Shown: positions 25,141-36,295 of the stretch, piece after piece
Position numbering within the stretch: the first letter of the stretch is position 1
How the letters are laid out: every line of letters begins with the position of its first letter
Assembly (NCBI GenBank): GCA_007844125.1
Contig: CM017564.1
Location: forward strand, 13,400,949-13,464,948
Direction of reading: 5' to 3'
DNA from: Sinonovacula constricta
Lineage: Eukaryota > Mollusca > Bivalvia > Cardiida > Solecurtidae
Length of the DNA stretch: 64,000 bases
The notes under the pieces: generated by a model
What the model saw: the letters and a program-made list of their open reading frames with translations, nothing else
The model's database searches: none
What the model was told of the DNA's origin: nothing
Translations under genes and position numbers: made by a program

Positions 25141-25330
25141 ATAGTAGCTGCAGAAATAGTAGTAGTAGTAATAGTAATAGTAATAGTAGTAGTAGTAGCA
25201 GTAGAAGTAGTAGTAGTATTGGTTGTAGTAGTACAAGAAACAGTGAATGTGGTATTATTAGCGGTGTTGATAGTTAAAGCGATAGTAATGGTAGAAGTAA
25301 TTGTAATAGTAGCTGTAGCTGTAGCTGTTT
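24771..25330. repeat. Compound trinucleotide array, about 550 bp
   Basis: Mainly (TAG)n with embedded (CAG)n (about 24993-25023), (TTG)n (25035-25049), GTC and TAA/TGT variants. All frames of both strands are open in places, giving false polyserine, polyvaline, polythreonine and polytyrosine readings. It lies between D1 and D2 of copy II where copy I has no such sequence. Confidence 0.95.
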
Positions 25331-26739
25331 TGTTGCTGTGGGTACGTTTCGACACATTAGTCACTTGAAATGTCGAGTTAAATGTTTTGCCAATTATGTT
25401 TGCCAGCATGATATTCACTTTAAACACTATGAATTTCAGCCTACATGTTGTGCAAGCAGTAATTTCAATCCTATTAAAACAGTGACACCGTGTTTTTTCT
25501 ACGTTGGTTTCACTATAAGTTATTCTGCAAACGTTTGCCTCATACACACCCTTTCATTTTTCATAGGTTTTATTGAAATCATATTTGAGAAAAATATGTG
25601 CCTGTATTTATTGATTATTTTTTTCATTCGATTTGATTTTCTTTTTTTTGAGGGATGGGTGGAAGGGTTAAAATGTGTAAACATGGAGCAAATTTAACCA
25701 AGAAGTAGCTGTACAAAATGAAAATGAAAACGTACACATGTTTCATTTTTAATTCCGGTAGAGAGATGCAGAAGTAATTTTCCAAGAGAAAAACTATGAA
25801 GAAAATACGGACCATGTGTGACCATACGTACATGCGAACCCTAAACCCACAAACCCACCAGTTTTAAAGCACGTTCGCCCTAATTTAACTTTCTTCCTAA
25901 TGGGACAAGATTATAATATCCGACTCTTCGGTTGAAGCAGGCGTCATCTTGATCTCCAAGCCACATCAACTGGCAAATAATCCTGGTTCTTGCCGACCTC
26001 CATCATAGCGCCACATTAACTAAACTAATGCAGAACATTATAATTAAAAGATGATTATGTGCTCTGCTAGAATAAAATAACACATACTCAGAATACCAAG
26101 TGGGTTGTAGGTGTCATCACTCTTGTGATAATAACTGTGTCAAATTTAAATGAGATATTTGGATAGTTTACCTGTGATTTCCCGAATACATGGACGTGGT
26201 AAGTATCCGTGTCTTACAAAAATGTGGTTTCATTGTTGTTTTTATATTTGTTTTCTGTTGTGTTCTTTTGTTCAAGAAATTGTTATATAAATGGATATAA
26301 AACGGACATGTGCAAAAAACGTAGGCATTTTCCTTAATGCCAATAAAATCTTAAACAGTAAACACAGGCGATTAAACATAGTTAAAGCAAAGTGAAAAAG
26401 TATATCGCGTCTACACGGAAATACATTGACTTCACATTGTATTAGTAGTTGTATCAACAGTAAGACAGTAAGGTAGGCCAGGCGTCCTGCAAAGTAATCA
26501 CTCAGTAACAGCAAGTAGCGCAGAGCCAGAACAGTTGTTTAATCTGATTCACAGTATTTTATTTTTTATTCACCAATTAGTAATAACATGAGTACGGTTA
26601 CTGGCAGAGCCTGCATTGGAACCCCGCAGGCTCAGTCTGAGGTCCAAGCACAGTTGAAACGTACTACATTCACCTAAAATACTAGTCCGCCAACATCATA
26701 AAAGACATCAAGAGTATCAGACAGACGGTATAAAAAATG

Positions 26740-28510
26740 AAATTATTGAGAAAAACAAGCAATTTCCATGAACGTAAAGCTTACAATTCTCGAAGGAAAA
26801 GTGAACCACATGGAACAACGTCTTAGCGATGTCGGGCTAGGCTCTTTTACTAATGGACACCATACAAACAGCATCACAAAAAACATTAAAACAACTAAAG
26901 TCATACTTGAAAATCTTGACAAATCATGCAAAAACATTCAACAAGATGATAAAGCACACAAAATAAACCGAATGTCAAAAATGATCGTAGATGCAGATTG
27001 TTGCAATAAGAGGGATAATCGTATCTTCTATGAATTACCAAAAACACCATCAGACCAAACAGTGCAGGCAAGAGACATGGACACATCCTAATAAGTAGGT
27101 GCAAACGTCATATGAAAGAGGATCAGGAGATTGCGATAGGACAGTTAAGAACAAAAAACACCTCTGCGTTAATGCTACAGACCTGGTATTAGAAAGAGCA
27201 TATCAGATGGGAAACAATTCAACAAAGAAGCCCCGGCCAATCTTGATAAAAAAAGTCACTACTATAAGGAGAGTCAATGCGTCTGAAATTCATACTTTGT
27301 GTTGCGGCAGAAATCAAGTAAAGGCCAAACAACGTAGGCGTTGGTATACAGCTGTCCAATAAAAATCCAAACTTGCCAAAATAAATCCAGAAACAGTTAT
27401 GGAAACCTATTAGACAGTCATAAGAGGGAAAAGTAAACAAGATATGTGTAAGCATGTAAATGATGTATATTGTTCAAATAGTTAAGGAAAGGGAGACATA
27501 CTTGATGCTGGTTATTACACGTTTCTTCATGATGAATACTTAAATGCAAATTCACAATTAAAGAAATATGACATGATTTAGATTAACAAGCCAACTCCAA
27601 AAGCCATGAACACGACGGGCTTATTGCTGAATTTTTTAACTCATCTTTTGATAATGTATCAACGTTTGTCTATAAATTAGACAATCAGACATTCCTCGAA
27701 GCTACGCTTCCATATATTTGAACTGAGGGTATTAAAGTGACAAGCTTTAAAGAATTACACATGATGCACAAATATTTCGGAGAATCATTCACAATAAAAT
27801 TATTTAAAAGTGTAGTTAACATGACTTGTAACAAGCAAACTGAAATGGTAAAATAAGCACAAGGTATAAGTAGATAATCAATTTGGATTCCAAAATTAGA
27901 CATCTAAAGTTGTCTGCAGTTTTATTGTATATGCATTAATATCAAATATTTATATAGCCAAACACACTCGATGCCCCATTTCTTGATTTGGACAAATATT
28001 CAATAAAATAAACAGGGCATATGCCAACATTAATATAAATGAAATTAATTTCTAACTTTGTGAATACTATCAATAATCAATGTACATTGTAGTTAAGTCC
28101 GTTGTACAATATAGCACTTCTATGTCTGACTCTATTATATCTGCCTCTGACGAGAAAAAATTAGAGCCCGCCAGCAGCATCTTACGTTTATGTTGTCTCA
28201 ATAATATATTTATTAATGGAAAACATATCCTTCACCTCCCAGCGTCAAAAATCGATGCATTACACACACATTTATGTCGAAAATTGTCTCAGGTCAAAAT
28301 ATCAACTAATCTCGAAGTAATATATGAGGAACGAAGACGTTCAATGTCTGTTCATAGAAATAGTACAATGATTAATTATAAGATAAAAATTTATAATCAG
28401 ATAAGAACCTTTTATTATATTAAACATACAATATTCTTAAATGTGATAGGAACAAAGACGATAAGTATGACGGAAACAATTGGGCTTACAATATTATATT
28501 TTAGATAACA
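26740..28510 (+). mobile_element. L1-type LINE relic, copy b
   Basis: Better-preserved ORF1 than copy a: 26768-27091 encodes NVKLTILEGKVNHMEQRLSD (coiled coil), then CCNKRDNRIFYELPKT, the RNA-binding-domain start of L1-type ORF1 proteins. After a frameshift, 27160-27300 continues with LVLERAYQMGNNSTKKPRPI. The RT is reduced to TEGIKV (about 27720), VVKSVVQYSTSMSDS (28085-28130) and ALHTHLCRKLSQVKISTNLE (28257-28316). The endonuclease and the YADD-box region are deleted. Same family and same parent insertion as copy a, judged from colinearity. Confidence 0.75.
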
Positions 28511-29389
28511 ATGCGTTTTAATATAAGCAAGGTTTAATCAAGATGTCGCACGCTTACTAGATTTTGGAGCTATAGAATATTAGATAATAAACATCCATAC
28601 ACAGTGGTGGTCTGCACAAATAAACAACAACAGGCGTTGATATAGAATGAGAACAATATTTGCCAATCATTAAAGACGAGCATTTCTGTTCTATTTTACA
28701 TGATTTTGAATGTCTGGCCATAACTTAACCATAGAGACGGGAATAATTTATATGTATCACGAAGTCAAAGAATCCAAAAAATACTAAAGTAAACATATAT
28801 TAAATGGATATCAGGTTGTGCGTATTTGTCAAAAATACAACGAATCACATCATAATGTTATCCCCAAGCAATATGACATATGACCTACAGTGCCAAAATT
28901 TGAAAGTATATTGCATATAAAAAAAAACAAACAAAATAACTCTAAAAATGATGCAAAATGTATTTTATGCAGATAAAGAAAGAAAACAAAAACAAATGAA
29001 TCATTCGTGATGCCTTAAATTAACGATGTGCTGCAGTTAAAATCACACTCTGAAAATTGAACATTGTTTCATAACAAACGATTTTTTTTTGCATTTTATT
29101 CCAACGGTGCATTATCTACATTTTATCATTAGTTCGCATGTCTCTGTATAGATGTTTCTTCTTTTCAATTCATTTGAATGTTACACTGAAAGTGTATTTT
29201 CAGAAGGTTTTGTGTAGATTTAATTCTGAAGCGTTATGGGATCACTTAGTAAATTATGCCTTTTTAGTAAATAGTTTAGACACATTGCGACATGTATATC
29301 AAATTTGATACTTCTTATACTTCCTTTTATCTCAAACGATATATATTGTTAACAAAACCATTTTGTGTACGAACCTCAACTACATGTGA

Positions 29390-29758
29390 TTAAATACTTT
29401 ATTAATAAGAATATATGACAAAGTCCTATAAGCAATGCAACATATACCAAACTCCGAAAAGGAACCAAACAAAGGTACATCACATGCAAGCCAAGCGAAA
29501 AGTAAGAACAAGTGGGTGAGTCATTTAACGAAAAGAGCAAACCCGACAGTTACCGCCTTGGAACGGTCAGTCGGCAATATGGACCGACTGGGGTGCTTAC
29601 ACCGGTTTAACAGAGCTCTAACCACGCACTTCCTGACGAGTTTCTCAAATGCAAGCAATGATAAGAAAAACGATCTAACTGAAAGCAAAATGTCCAAGCG
29701 CTGATATTTTCTATAATACATTATGACGAAAGTAGTGACGTCATTGAAAAATAATGTA
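29390..29758 (-). mobile_element. Unknown dispersed repeat (family P), copy 2
   Basis: An insertion relative to 11590-11620 in copy I, which is continuous across the site, so this family is mobile. Read on the minus strand it starts TTTTTTACATTATTTTTCAA, has a CRE-like palindrome TGACGTCA (29735-29742), then the shared core. The plus strand is open over 29435-29704, including KRANPTVTALERSVGNMDRL. I recognise no known protein or SINE head. No clean target duplication seen. Confidence 0.6.
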
Positions 29759-31318
29759 AAAAAACTTAGTTCACAAGTGAATTTATATCCTAATTGCATT
29801 TTAAATATGCTCATTGTTTGAAATATGATAATATATCATCAACCTTATGTTATTAAACAAATTATTATATTTTTCAAACACGCTAAAACTAAGCTGAAAC
29901 TACTGCTCTTTGAAAATAATTTTTGCTCTCCTCGTTTTATTTCTATTTTTCCAATGCACTAACATACCATGAAAATGCTGAACGCAAGTACGGCTTTAAA
30001 AATATACCTCTCGACCGCATTCCTATGCGTCCAATGATGTTAAACAAAACATATAATTGATATTTTTTAGGTAAATAGGTACTGTACTCAAATTATGAAT
30101 CTGCTAGGGGTTCACCTTAGACACACCTTTGGTAGACTTCATTTAAGCCATGAAAGAGCCACATGGTGGGGTCAAGATAAAATCCGAGAGGATGTGATGA
30201 CCTACATTAAACTTGGTTAACGTAACGTTACCTCGTGGGTTACCTAAGAGTCGAACGATTGATGAATATGATTTAGAACGTTATGTTGACAATTAACCAT
30301 GTTACCGTTAGTACACAGCATGTTTATACTTAAACCAAACACAAATGAAGATATTTACCTATGTTGCGATTAAGTAGGTTCTTGAAAAAAGTAACTATTA
30401 AGGTATATGTATGCTGTCCTTTATCCTAGTAAAACATGCAGAAAACTCGAGTGTCAAGATACCCAAGGCAACATCCAATTTACCTTCCATGATAAAATTT
30501 ATGATGGTATTATTGTTTATACAATTGGCTGCAAAAGTCAGTGTTGATGTTGACTTCGATGAGTCTACAAGAACAAACGAAATACAGGAAGAAACGATCT
30601 AGGAATATTTTAGTTTAATCCTCGGAGCGAAGTCTTACTTGGACAAAAGTCACTAAGAATACGCGTGTACAAAACAGTTATACACATAACACTGTACATA
30701 TACTTGTTCGGGCAGACAATTTTCTGCCGTAGTTAGCTCTAAAGTTGGAATAGCGGTTCTGTAATGGTTGATCTGTCAGTGCTGTGTAAATTACGTGAAC
30801 AAGACATCAAAGTCGGCAGAAATAATATATCAGAAAGCTAGACATATTAAGCATAGTAGCATTTAGCATCATTTTATTTGCGGAATAAAACAGTTTCAAA
30901 AAGTCTAAGTTGTTCAATGAATAATTGTGTAAGCGTGAATGAAAATCCTATGGCAACACAACACTATCTGTGAACAACACCTCCGCAACAAATGCGGTTA
31001 GCAGTTTCCAAACAAATAACCGTGGTACCACTTTAAAAAGGTCCAATGTCACCAACATCCGACTTCGCTCCGGTTATCTTTTAAACACGCACCAGAAACA
31101 AGGAATATATATGACCTATGTATTGCTTCGAAATAAGTCTCCAAAAGTAATACTCCTTAATAAATAAGTAAAGTCATGAAGTTTATATCTTAATAAACAT
31201 TGAATACAATCAAATATTACACATATGTCGTTCAAATTGTTCAATCAAATGTATTAGCGCAGTTTGTCCAAATTTAAACCAACACACCACTAATTGCTGT
31301 TTATACAAGTGATGCCTA

Positions 31319-31346
31319 GGAGGGTTGAACGGAAATAACGAACATT
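31319..31346 (+). repeat. Left TIR of mariner element
   Basis: Begins GGAGGGTTGA directly after TA. Matches the right TIR at about 21 of 28 positions. Confidence 0.8.
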
Positions 31347-31886
31347 TTCATACACTAAGTTATCACATTAAGTTTACATAAAATGTTCCTCAACTTATTC
31401 CTTTTATGAAAATATATATTTTTATCCTTTTACATACATCATTGATACTCGTATTGTAATAAGCACAACGTGGAATATGACGTCATTTGACCGTTAATCA
31501 GTGGCGTAACAACAACTTAATGTGTACAGGTGTTGCAGGGAGTTGACGTATAATTGGCCAAGGAATGTTGAAGTGCGTACGGTTATTATGTTGTGTGAAG
31601 ATTTGGGCCTTACACCATTAGAAATATGGACAACGTTCAGGAATAAAGATTGTGTTAGCCATGCACTTGTGATTAAATGGCACAGACGATTTAAGAAAGG
31701 ACGGGAGTTCTTGGAAGAAGATGGTGGCAGTAAACGAAAGAGAAAATCCCGTCAGAAGTGGTGACGTCTAATGATGACGCGGTGAAAGTCGACGCTAGAT
31801 TGACGCTACGGGAGTTGTCAGAAAATAATGATCTTTGTGTCGCAACAATCAACAATGTTTTGACAAAGAGACTGGACATGACTAAG

Positions 31887-32093
31887 GAAATAATAATTAT
31901 TATAGTTTATTATTATTATCATCATTATTTATAAACCGTTTATTCATGCATTTAATGTAGTATATCAAACTAGTGTTTGAAGATACGTTATAACATTTTA
32001 TTATATATGTACAACATAAAACTGTATTTTCGTAGCGCTGATTTAATGTTTACAACTGATAATGTAATACATTTATTTTGGTAACTAATGCAG
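31887..32093 (+). other. Putative intron 1 of mariner transposase
   Basis: Separates TKRLDMTK from VHAGWVLRLL, which are adjacent in mariner proteins. The acceptor is good: a branch-like TAACTAAT directly before GCAG. The donor reads AAG|GAAATA, one base from a canonical GT donor, so it is either decayed or the interruption is not an intron. Confidence 0.5.
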
Positions 32094-32221
32094 GTCCACG
32101 CCGGATGGGTGCTACGGCTCTTGAAGGACCATCAGAAGGAGTTAGTGCTCGAGAGATGGGGACAATTTCCTGGACATGATCATAACAACGGACGAAAGTG
32201 GGCTTTGGTTGTATGATCCAG

Positions 32222-32376
32222 GTGCGTTGGATTAAATTATTACATTTAATCATGTTATTAAGTGTTCATTTATTTAACTGGTCATGCTAATCAAAGTGTC
32301 AGTATTTTCATAATTCAGTAAAACTGTTTCGTGATTTCCTTTATACTTGTACAGTTCATACTTGTTTTTTAAACAG
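32222..32376 (+). other. Putative intron 2 of mariner transposase
   Basis: 155 bp with CAG|GTGCGT donor and TTTTTTAAACAG acceptor. Removing it joins codons exactly (G + AA = Glu) to give YDP-ETKSQ, the expected mariner sequence. This is the clearest of the three interruptions. Confidence 0.7.
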
Positions 32377-32552
32377 AAACGAAAAGTCAATATGCTGTAT
32401 GGAAGCGACCTGTATGCACACCCCTGGAAAAGGTACGTGTGCAGCGGGCAGGTGGAAAGTTTATTTTTATTATGTTCTGCGACCATCATGGCACGATTCT
32501 ACAGCATGCGATGCCAAGCAACAGGTCAGTTAACGCTGAATAATATGCTAAC

Positions 32553-32680
32553 GTATAATGAACTTTAAGTTTATTTTGAATCATTTATATTTTTATCCCA
32601 AGCCATTTATACTTTGTCATAAAAATACATTTTTATACAATATATAACATCGAAATAATGATTGTTTTTTATTTATATAG
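32553..32680 (+). other. Putative intron 3 of mariner transposase
   Basis: Lies between SVNAE.YAN and VSPRDLTRAL. The acceptor side is TTTATTTATATAG. A GT begins at 32553, but the phase is one base off, so the donor region has probably suffered an indel. An alternative donor at 32524 (CAG|GTCAGT) would remove conserved residues and break the frame. Confidence 0.4.
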
Positions 32681-33246
32681 CGGTTTCGCCTCGTGATTTA
32701 ACACGTGCTTTAACGAAGAAAAGGCCTGATATACCAATTGATCAGTGTATACTGCACGAGGACAATGCATCTACACACAACGCCTTATCGACCAAGCTTG
32801 ATATCGCCCTATTTGGCATGGGGATTCTGTCCTGTACTCTCCCGACCCCGCCCCCTTTGATTTTATGTTGTTTCCTGCCATTAAAAAAGAGTCGACGGGG
32901 CACTGTTTAAGGATCTGAAAGAACTCAGGACTGAAACTTGTACCATTGTTTTACGGTACGACAAGTCTAGGTGCCACTACATTTTTTATCAATGGATTCA
33001 CCGCCATCAGCGCTGCCTCGCTTGCGACGGCGAGTATTTTGAAAAAAAAATGGTGACGATATTTGACTTCATTAAGCCTTGACGTTCGACGTGCCCCGCT
33101 ACATACGTAGTGTTAGTATTTCCTGTTCATTTCACCTGTTGCCATATGTACACAATGAACTTTTGCATGAATCATGTATAAAAATTTAGAAACATCTTTG
33201 TGTTTGTTTAAAATTAATGTATGTCAGAAAAAAAAGTTAAGATATA

Positions 33247-33274
33247 AGTCTGCCTTATTTCCCATCAACCCTCG
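33247..33274 (-). repeat. Right TIR of mariner element
   Basis: Ends TTATTTCCCATCAACCCTCG directly before TA; inverted copy of the left TIR. Confidence 0.8.
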
Positions 33275-33276
33275 TA

Positions 33277-34339
33277 TCAGTTCGATAGAGTCAGTAATGT
33301 TTATTGTATGAAACATCATCATTGTTTAAAAGGAAATAGAACTGTGTCAAAAAGATAAACATGAGTAATTGTAAATAGTATGACAGTAATATACATGTTG
33401 CCTTAAACATTGGAAGTCGCGATATAGAAAAAAACGTATGCCAAATTAAAAATAGAAATAAAACAAGTCAAACGATCATTTCCGAAACAAATTAAAACGG
33501 CAGTACAAACAAAAACAAGTAGAAAAACAAACAACTACCGCTGCTATACTTCTGCATAGTATAAGCCATAACGCATTACTACTTTTAGAACTGTCCAATT
33601 TCTATATTATTACTAAACCAGTTAAGGTAACTGTCAGTGCCTCAGCTACCACATCTGCTACTGCTTGCACTTCTTATTCTACTTCTACAACATGTCCCCT
33701 TCTTCTTTTTTCAATTATCCTGCTAATGCCAACATTGATAATGTACTTGATTATAACTTTTTCATAAAAATATTATAATAAAGTCAACTACATGAGTACG
33801 CATAATCAGTGTAACCATTATTGAAACAATGGAGCAAAATAGGTTAAATGTATTTTTACTTAACTATGTATTTTACTCTGAAATACTTAACATTCTGAAA
33901 TATGGGGCAAATATAACAAAACGCAATAATGTTTATTTGCTACAAAAATGTTTTTCAATAGGCACCACTTAGTTCAGTCTCACACAGTCATCTAGCAATC
34001 TCTGTATATGACATCAATAGACTTGTTAAGCGACAGCCCCAAAAATGAAATAGTTCTGGTCCATTTGGCTACGGATAAGGAAGAAAATATATTTGCATGC
34101 TAAATTTATTATGAGGTATGTACTTTAACTTGACGTTATCACTTAGTTTAATGAAACTACATTATCAAATAAAAGCTTCTAAGAATTCTCGTCATTGGTT
34201 TACTTTACAAAAGTAAGCTTATCTGGATATGCTGATATACTATTGTACCACTAAAAACAAATAATTAATCTATTAAATTATATTACGAATTCTGAAAAAT
34301 TCTGTAACAGCCCTTTGGATTTTTTACAGGCGAGCTATG
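33277..34339. other. Non-coding, no repeat recognised
   Basis: About 1.06 kb of AT-rich sequence. I see no reading frame and no match to the other blocks in this window. Confidence 0.4.
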
Positions 34340-34640
34340 TGATGAGCATATTACTTGCATTTGGAACAAGTGTAAACGCTTGTCGTGTGACCTTGCCACG
34401 TTTTGTATTCAGATATATCGGTTTTCTTGTCCTTGCTTTCATTTGAGAAACCCATCTGGAAGTGCGAGGTTAGAGCTCTGTAAAACCGGTTTAAGCACGA
34501 CAGTCGGACCAGATTGCCGACTGACCGCTCCATGGCGGTAACTATCGGGTTTGCTTTTTTCGTTATATGACTCATCACAAAAGTGTTCTTAGTTTTTAAG
34601 TGGTTTGTATGTGGAGTATCCTTGTCCTTTGTCCTTTGTG
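34340..34640 (+). repeat. Unknown dispersed repeat (family P), copy 3
   Basis: Same orientation as copy 1. It shares GAGCTCTGTAAAACCGG, CAGTCGGACCAGATTGCCGA, CGGTAACTATCGGGTTTGC and ACTCATCACAAAAG. The minus strand is open over 34351-34578 with KKANPIVTAMERSVGNLVRL. The TGACGTCA piece is absent. It runs directly into a CTCGCAC-type degenerate array on its right. Confidence 0.6.
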
Positions 34641-34649
34641 AGTTTGGTA

Positions 34650-34835
34650 TCTAGGACTTTGTCATACATTCTTATGCAGTTGTGATGTGTGCCATTGCGA
34701 GTAATATGTGCGACTGTAACGAGATTGTGATGAGAATGAGCTCGTTGCATGCGATTGTGATTTGCGTGAAGCGTGGCAGCGTTGCGTGCGAGTAATGCGT
34801 GAAAGCGAGAGTGTGAATCCAAGTTTGAAGCGTGG
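34650..34835 (-). repeat. Degenerate CTCGCAC minisatellite, minus polarity
   Basis: Read on the minus strand: short spaced units such as ACTCGCACGCAAC, CTTCACGCAAATCAC and AGTCGCACATATTACTCGCA. Period irregular, about 10-14 bp. Confidence 0.5.
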
Positions 34836-35204
34836 AAGTGATGTGTTCCAAGGGATATAAGTTAAGTTTGTGTATCTTAAAATGAACATTAAAAGGTGAT
34901 AAATGCAATGACATTGGGTTAAATGACAGAACACTAGCTTTTCTAGTGTTTTTGCTTGACTTGTGCGTTGTTTCTTCGTCAAAATATTTACAAAACAATA
35001 GCCTTATTTGATATGCATCGTCAGATTGCATGTGAAAACGAATGGGGTAATGTTATCATAGTGGAGAAAGGTATTGATTTTTAATTGTCTAAGTAACGTT
35101 CAAGCAAATAAACAAATCAATGGTTTTTGATATTGCTTAAACTGTTCACGTATAAAATGTCATACATTCGGCACAAATCGACAACGATGTTCCTATAGTC
35201 ACAT

Positions 35205-35990
35205 GATCTGGGAGCGACCATTGATTCGAGTCTTACCCATGGTCAGCTTATTGTTGGATATTCCTAAGCTTTCTCTGGTATTGGTGTATGTATCTATGAC
35301 TTTTGACTTTCTGTATTTCTTGTATGGGTATTTGTGCGCCTTTGTGTCTCTCGTTATTCACTAACTCTATGTCTTTCGGTCTACCAGTATGCTATTCAAT
35401 GCATAACTGTCGTATGTATTACCTTCGCACGTATCAATCTCGCACGAATCACTCTCGCAAATACAAAACTCGCATGCGTCAGGCTCGCACGTAAATGTCA
35501 AAATGGCAAATTGTTCTATCACTTTATTGGAAAAGAAAGTTATTAGAAAACACGATACACATGTATAATCTCGCTCCCATATCTTTATATCGCACAAATA
35601 ACACCGTAATGAGTAAAACCCTTCGCACATGCGTCAATGTCAGCAATTTCTCGCATGCATCAGACTCAGTGGAATGAAAAGCACCAACATCGAAATCACA
35701 ACTCGCACTCAATACACACACTCACTAACTTCAGTCAACTTTCGCACACATCAAAATTACCACCCACACTCGGACTCAACATCGCACACACCACTAGCAC
35801 ACATCACAAGCAGCACTCGAACTGACCACTCGCACGTAACCCTTACCTACTTACTTACTTACTTATTTACATACTTAGAACCAGTTTATTTAAGAGTCAA
35901 CACATCCATTTAGATATATCGTAACCACGTCACCTAGCCCAATCTCGACTTAAAAGGAGGTTGCGCCAAAGTTTCGAAAGTGTGCGTTTA
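35205..35990. repeat. Block X, copy II, with CTCGCAC array
   Basis: Starts with the CATGATCTGGGAG-type sequence shared with 19975 and 60775, followed by CTTATTGTTGG and ATTCCTAAGCTTTCTCTGG. CTCGCAC-like units lie at 35427-35495 and 35620-35845, then a short (ACTT)n at 35847-35865. The tail CCAAAGTTTCGAAA (35967) matches 61481. Apparent reading frames here come from the repeat. Confidence 0.65.
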
Positions 35991-36159
35991 TATAAGGTAG
36001 CTAATTTCGGGTACCAGTTTAATATAATATTGTTGAATGGTTCTTATTTGATATGTTTTAGACCCTATAAATTATGTCTAATATTACATGGGAATTTAAC
36101 ATCCTAAACATTGTATATTGTGTATATGGCGAGGAAAGTACCCAGGCTGGTAGAGAAGG

Positions 36160-36295
36160 TAAACGGACCTTTGCCCCCCGGACCTTTGCCGTTGCCGGAC
36201 CTTTGCCCCCTGTATGTGCACCCCAGATGTTTGCCCCCCCCCCTCCCAATTAAAAATAAAGACGGGACGGTTTCCCCACCCCCACCCTCCTATTT
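36160..36295. repeat. C-rich short tandem repeat
   Basis: Three units of CCGGACCTTTGCC followed by CCCC-rich stretches. The minus strand has several G runs (GGGAGGGGGGGGGG and GGGTGGGGGTGGGG) that could form quadruplexes. Unlike anything around it in base composition. The surrounding 36000-37310 holds no other feature I can name. Confidence 0.6.

Larger units (their letters stand above)
25740..31316. repeat. Block D2, copy II, with a repeated D1 tail
   Basis: 25740-25900 repeats the D1 tail (7265-7450), and 25900-31316 is colinear with 7790-14260. It carries the second L1-type relic and one insertion (29390-29758). It ends at 31316, where a TA dinucleotide and the mariner TIR begin. Confidence 0.65.
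31520..33082 (+). pseudogene. Mariner transposase with apparent introns
   Basis: Exon 1 (to 31886) has the HTH and linker: DCVSHALVIKWHRRFKKGRE, then LTLRELSENN after a frameshift at about 31745. Exon 2 (32094-32221) has GWVLRLLKDHQKE and, after one extra base near 32169, LDMIITTDESGLWLYDP; Asp 32191-32193 is the first catalytic residue. Exon 3 (32377 to about 32552) has KFIFIMFCDHHGTILQHAMP and an in-frame TAA at 32541. Exon 4 (from 32681) has LTRALTKKRPD, CILHEDNASTHNAL (second Asp, 32761) and, after a shift, YSPDPAPFDFMLFP (third Asp, 32859). It ends KDLKELRTET...ACDGEYFEKK near 33082. Second to third Asp is 98 nt plus an indel, near the mariner DD34D spacing. Five or more lesions: inactive. 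The start codon is uncertain. Confidence 0.8.
31319..33274 (+). mobile_element. Mariner-like transposon, full-length relic
   Basis: A 1956 bp element with terminal inverted repeats (GGAGGGTTGAACGGAAATAA on the left; CGAGGGTTGATGGGAAATAA as the reverse complement of the right end; about 21 of 28 positions match) and the TA target duplication expected for Tc1/mariner at 31317-31318 and 33275-33276. The transposase reading lies between, on the plus strand. It is inserted at the right end of block D2, copy II. Confidence 0.85.

Noticed and set aside
24699..25547. A 282-residue frame rich in Thr and a 179-residue Ser-rich frame
   Set aside because: Caused by the trinucleotide array; every frame is similarly open and no non-repeat domain is attached.
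30411..30602. Small secreted-like protein with a hydrophobic segment
   Set aside because: No conserved homologue in the paralogous block near 13.6 kb and no supporting signals; likely chance.
34662..35031. A 119-residue minus-strand protein
   Set aside because: Its codons follow the CTCGCAC-type degenerate repeat and other frames are equally open.
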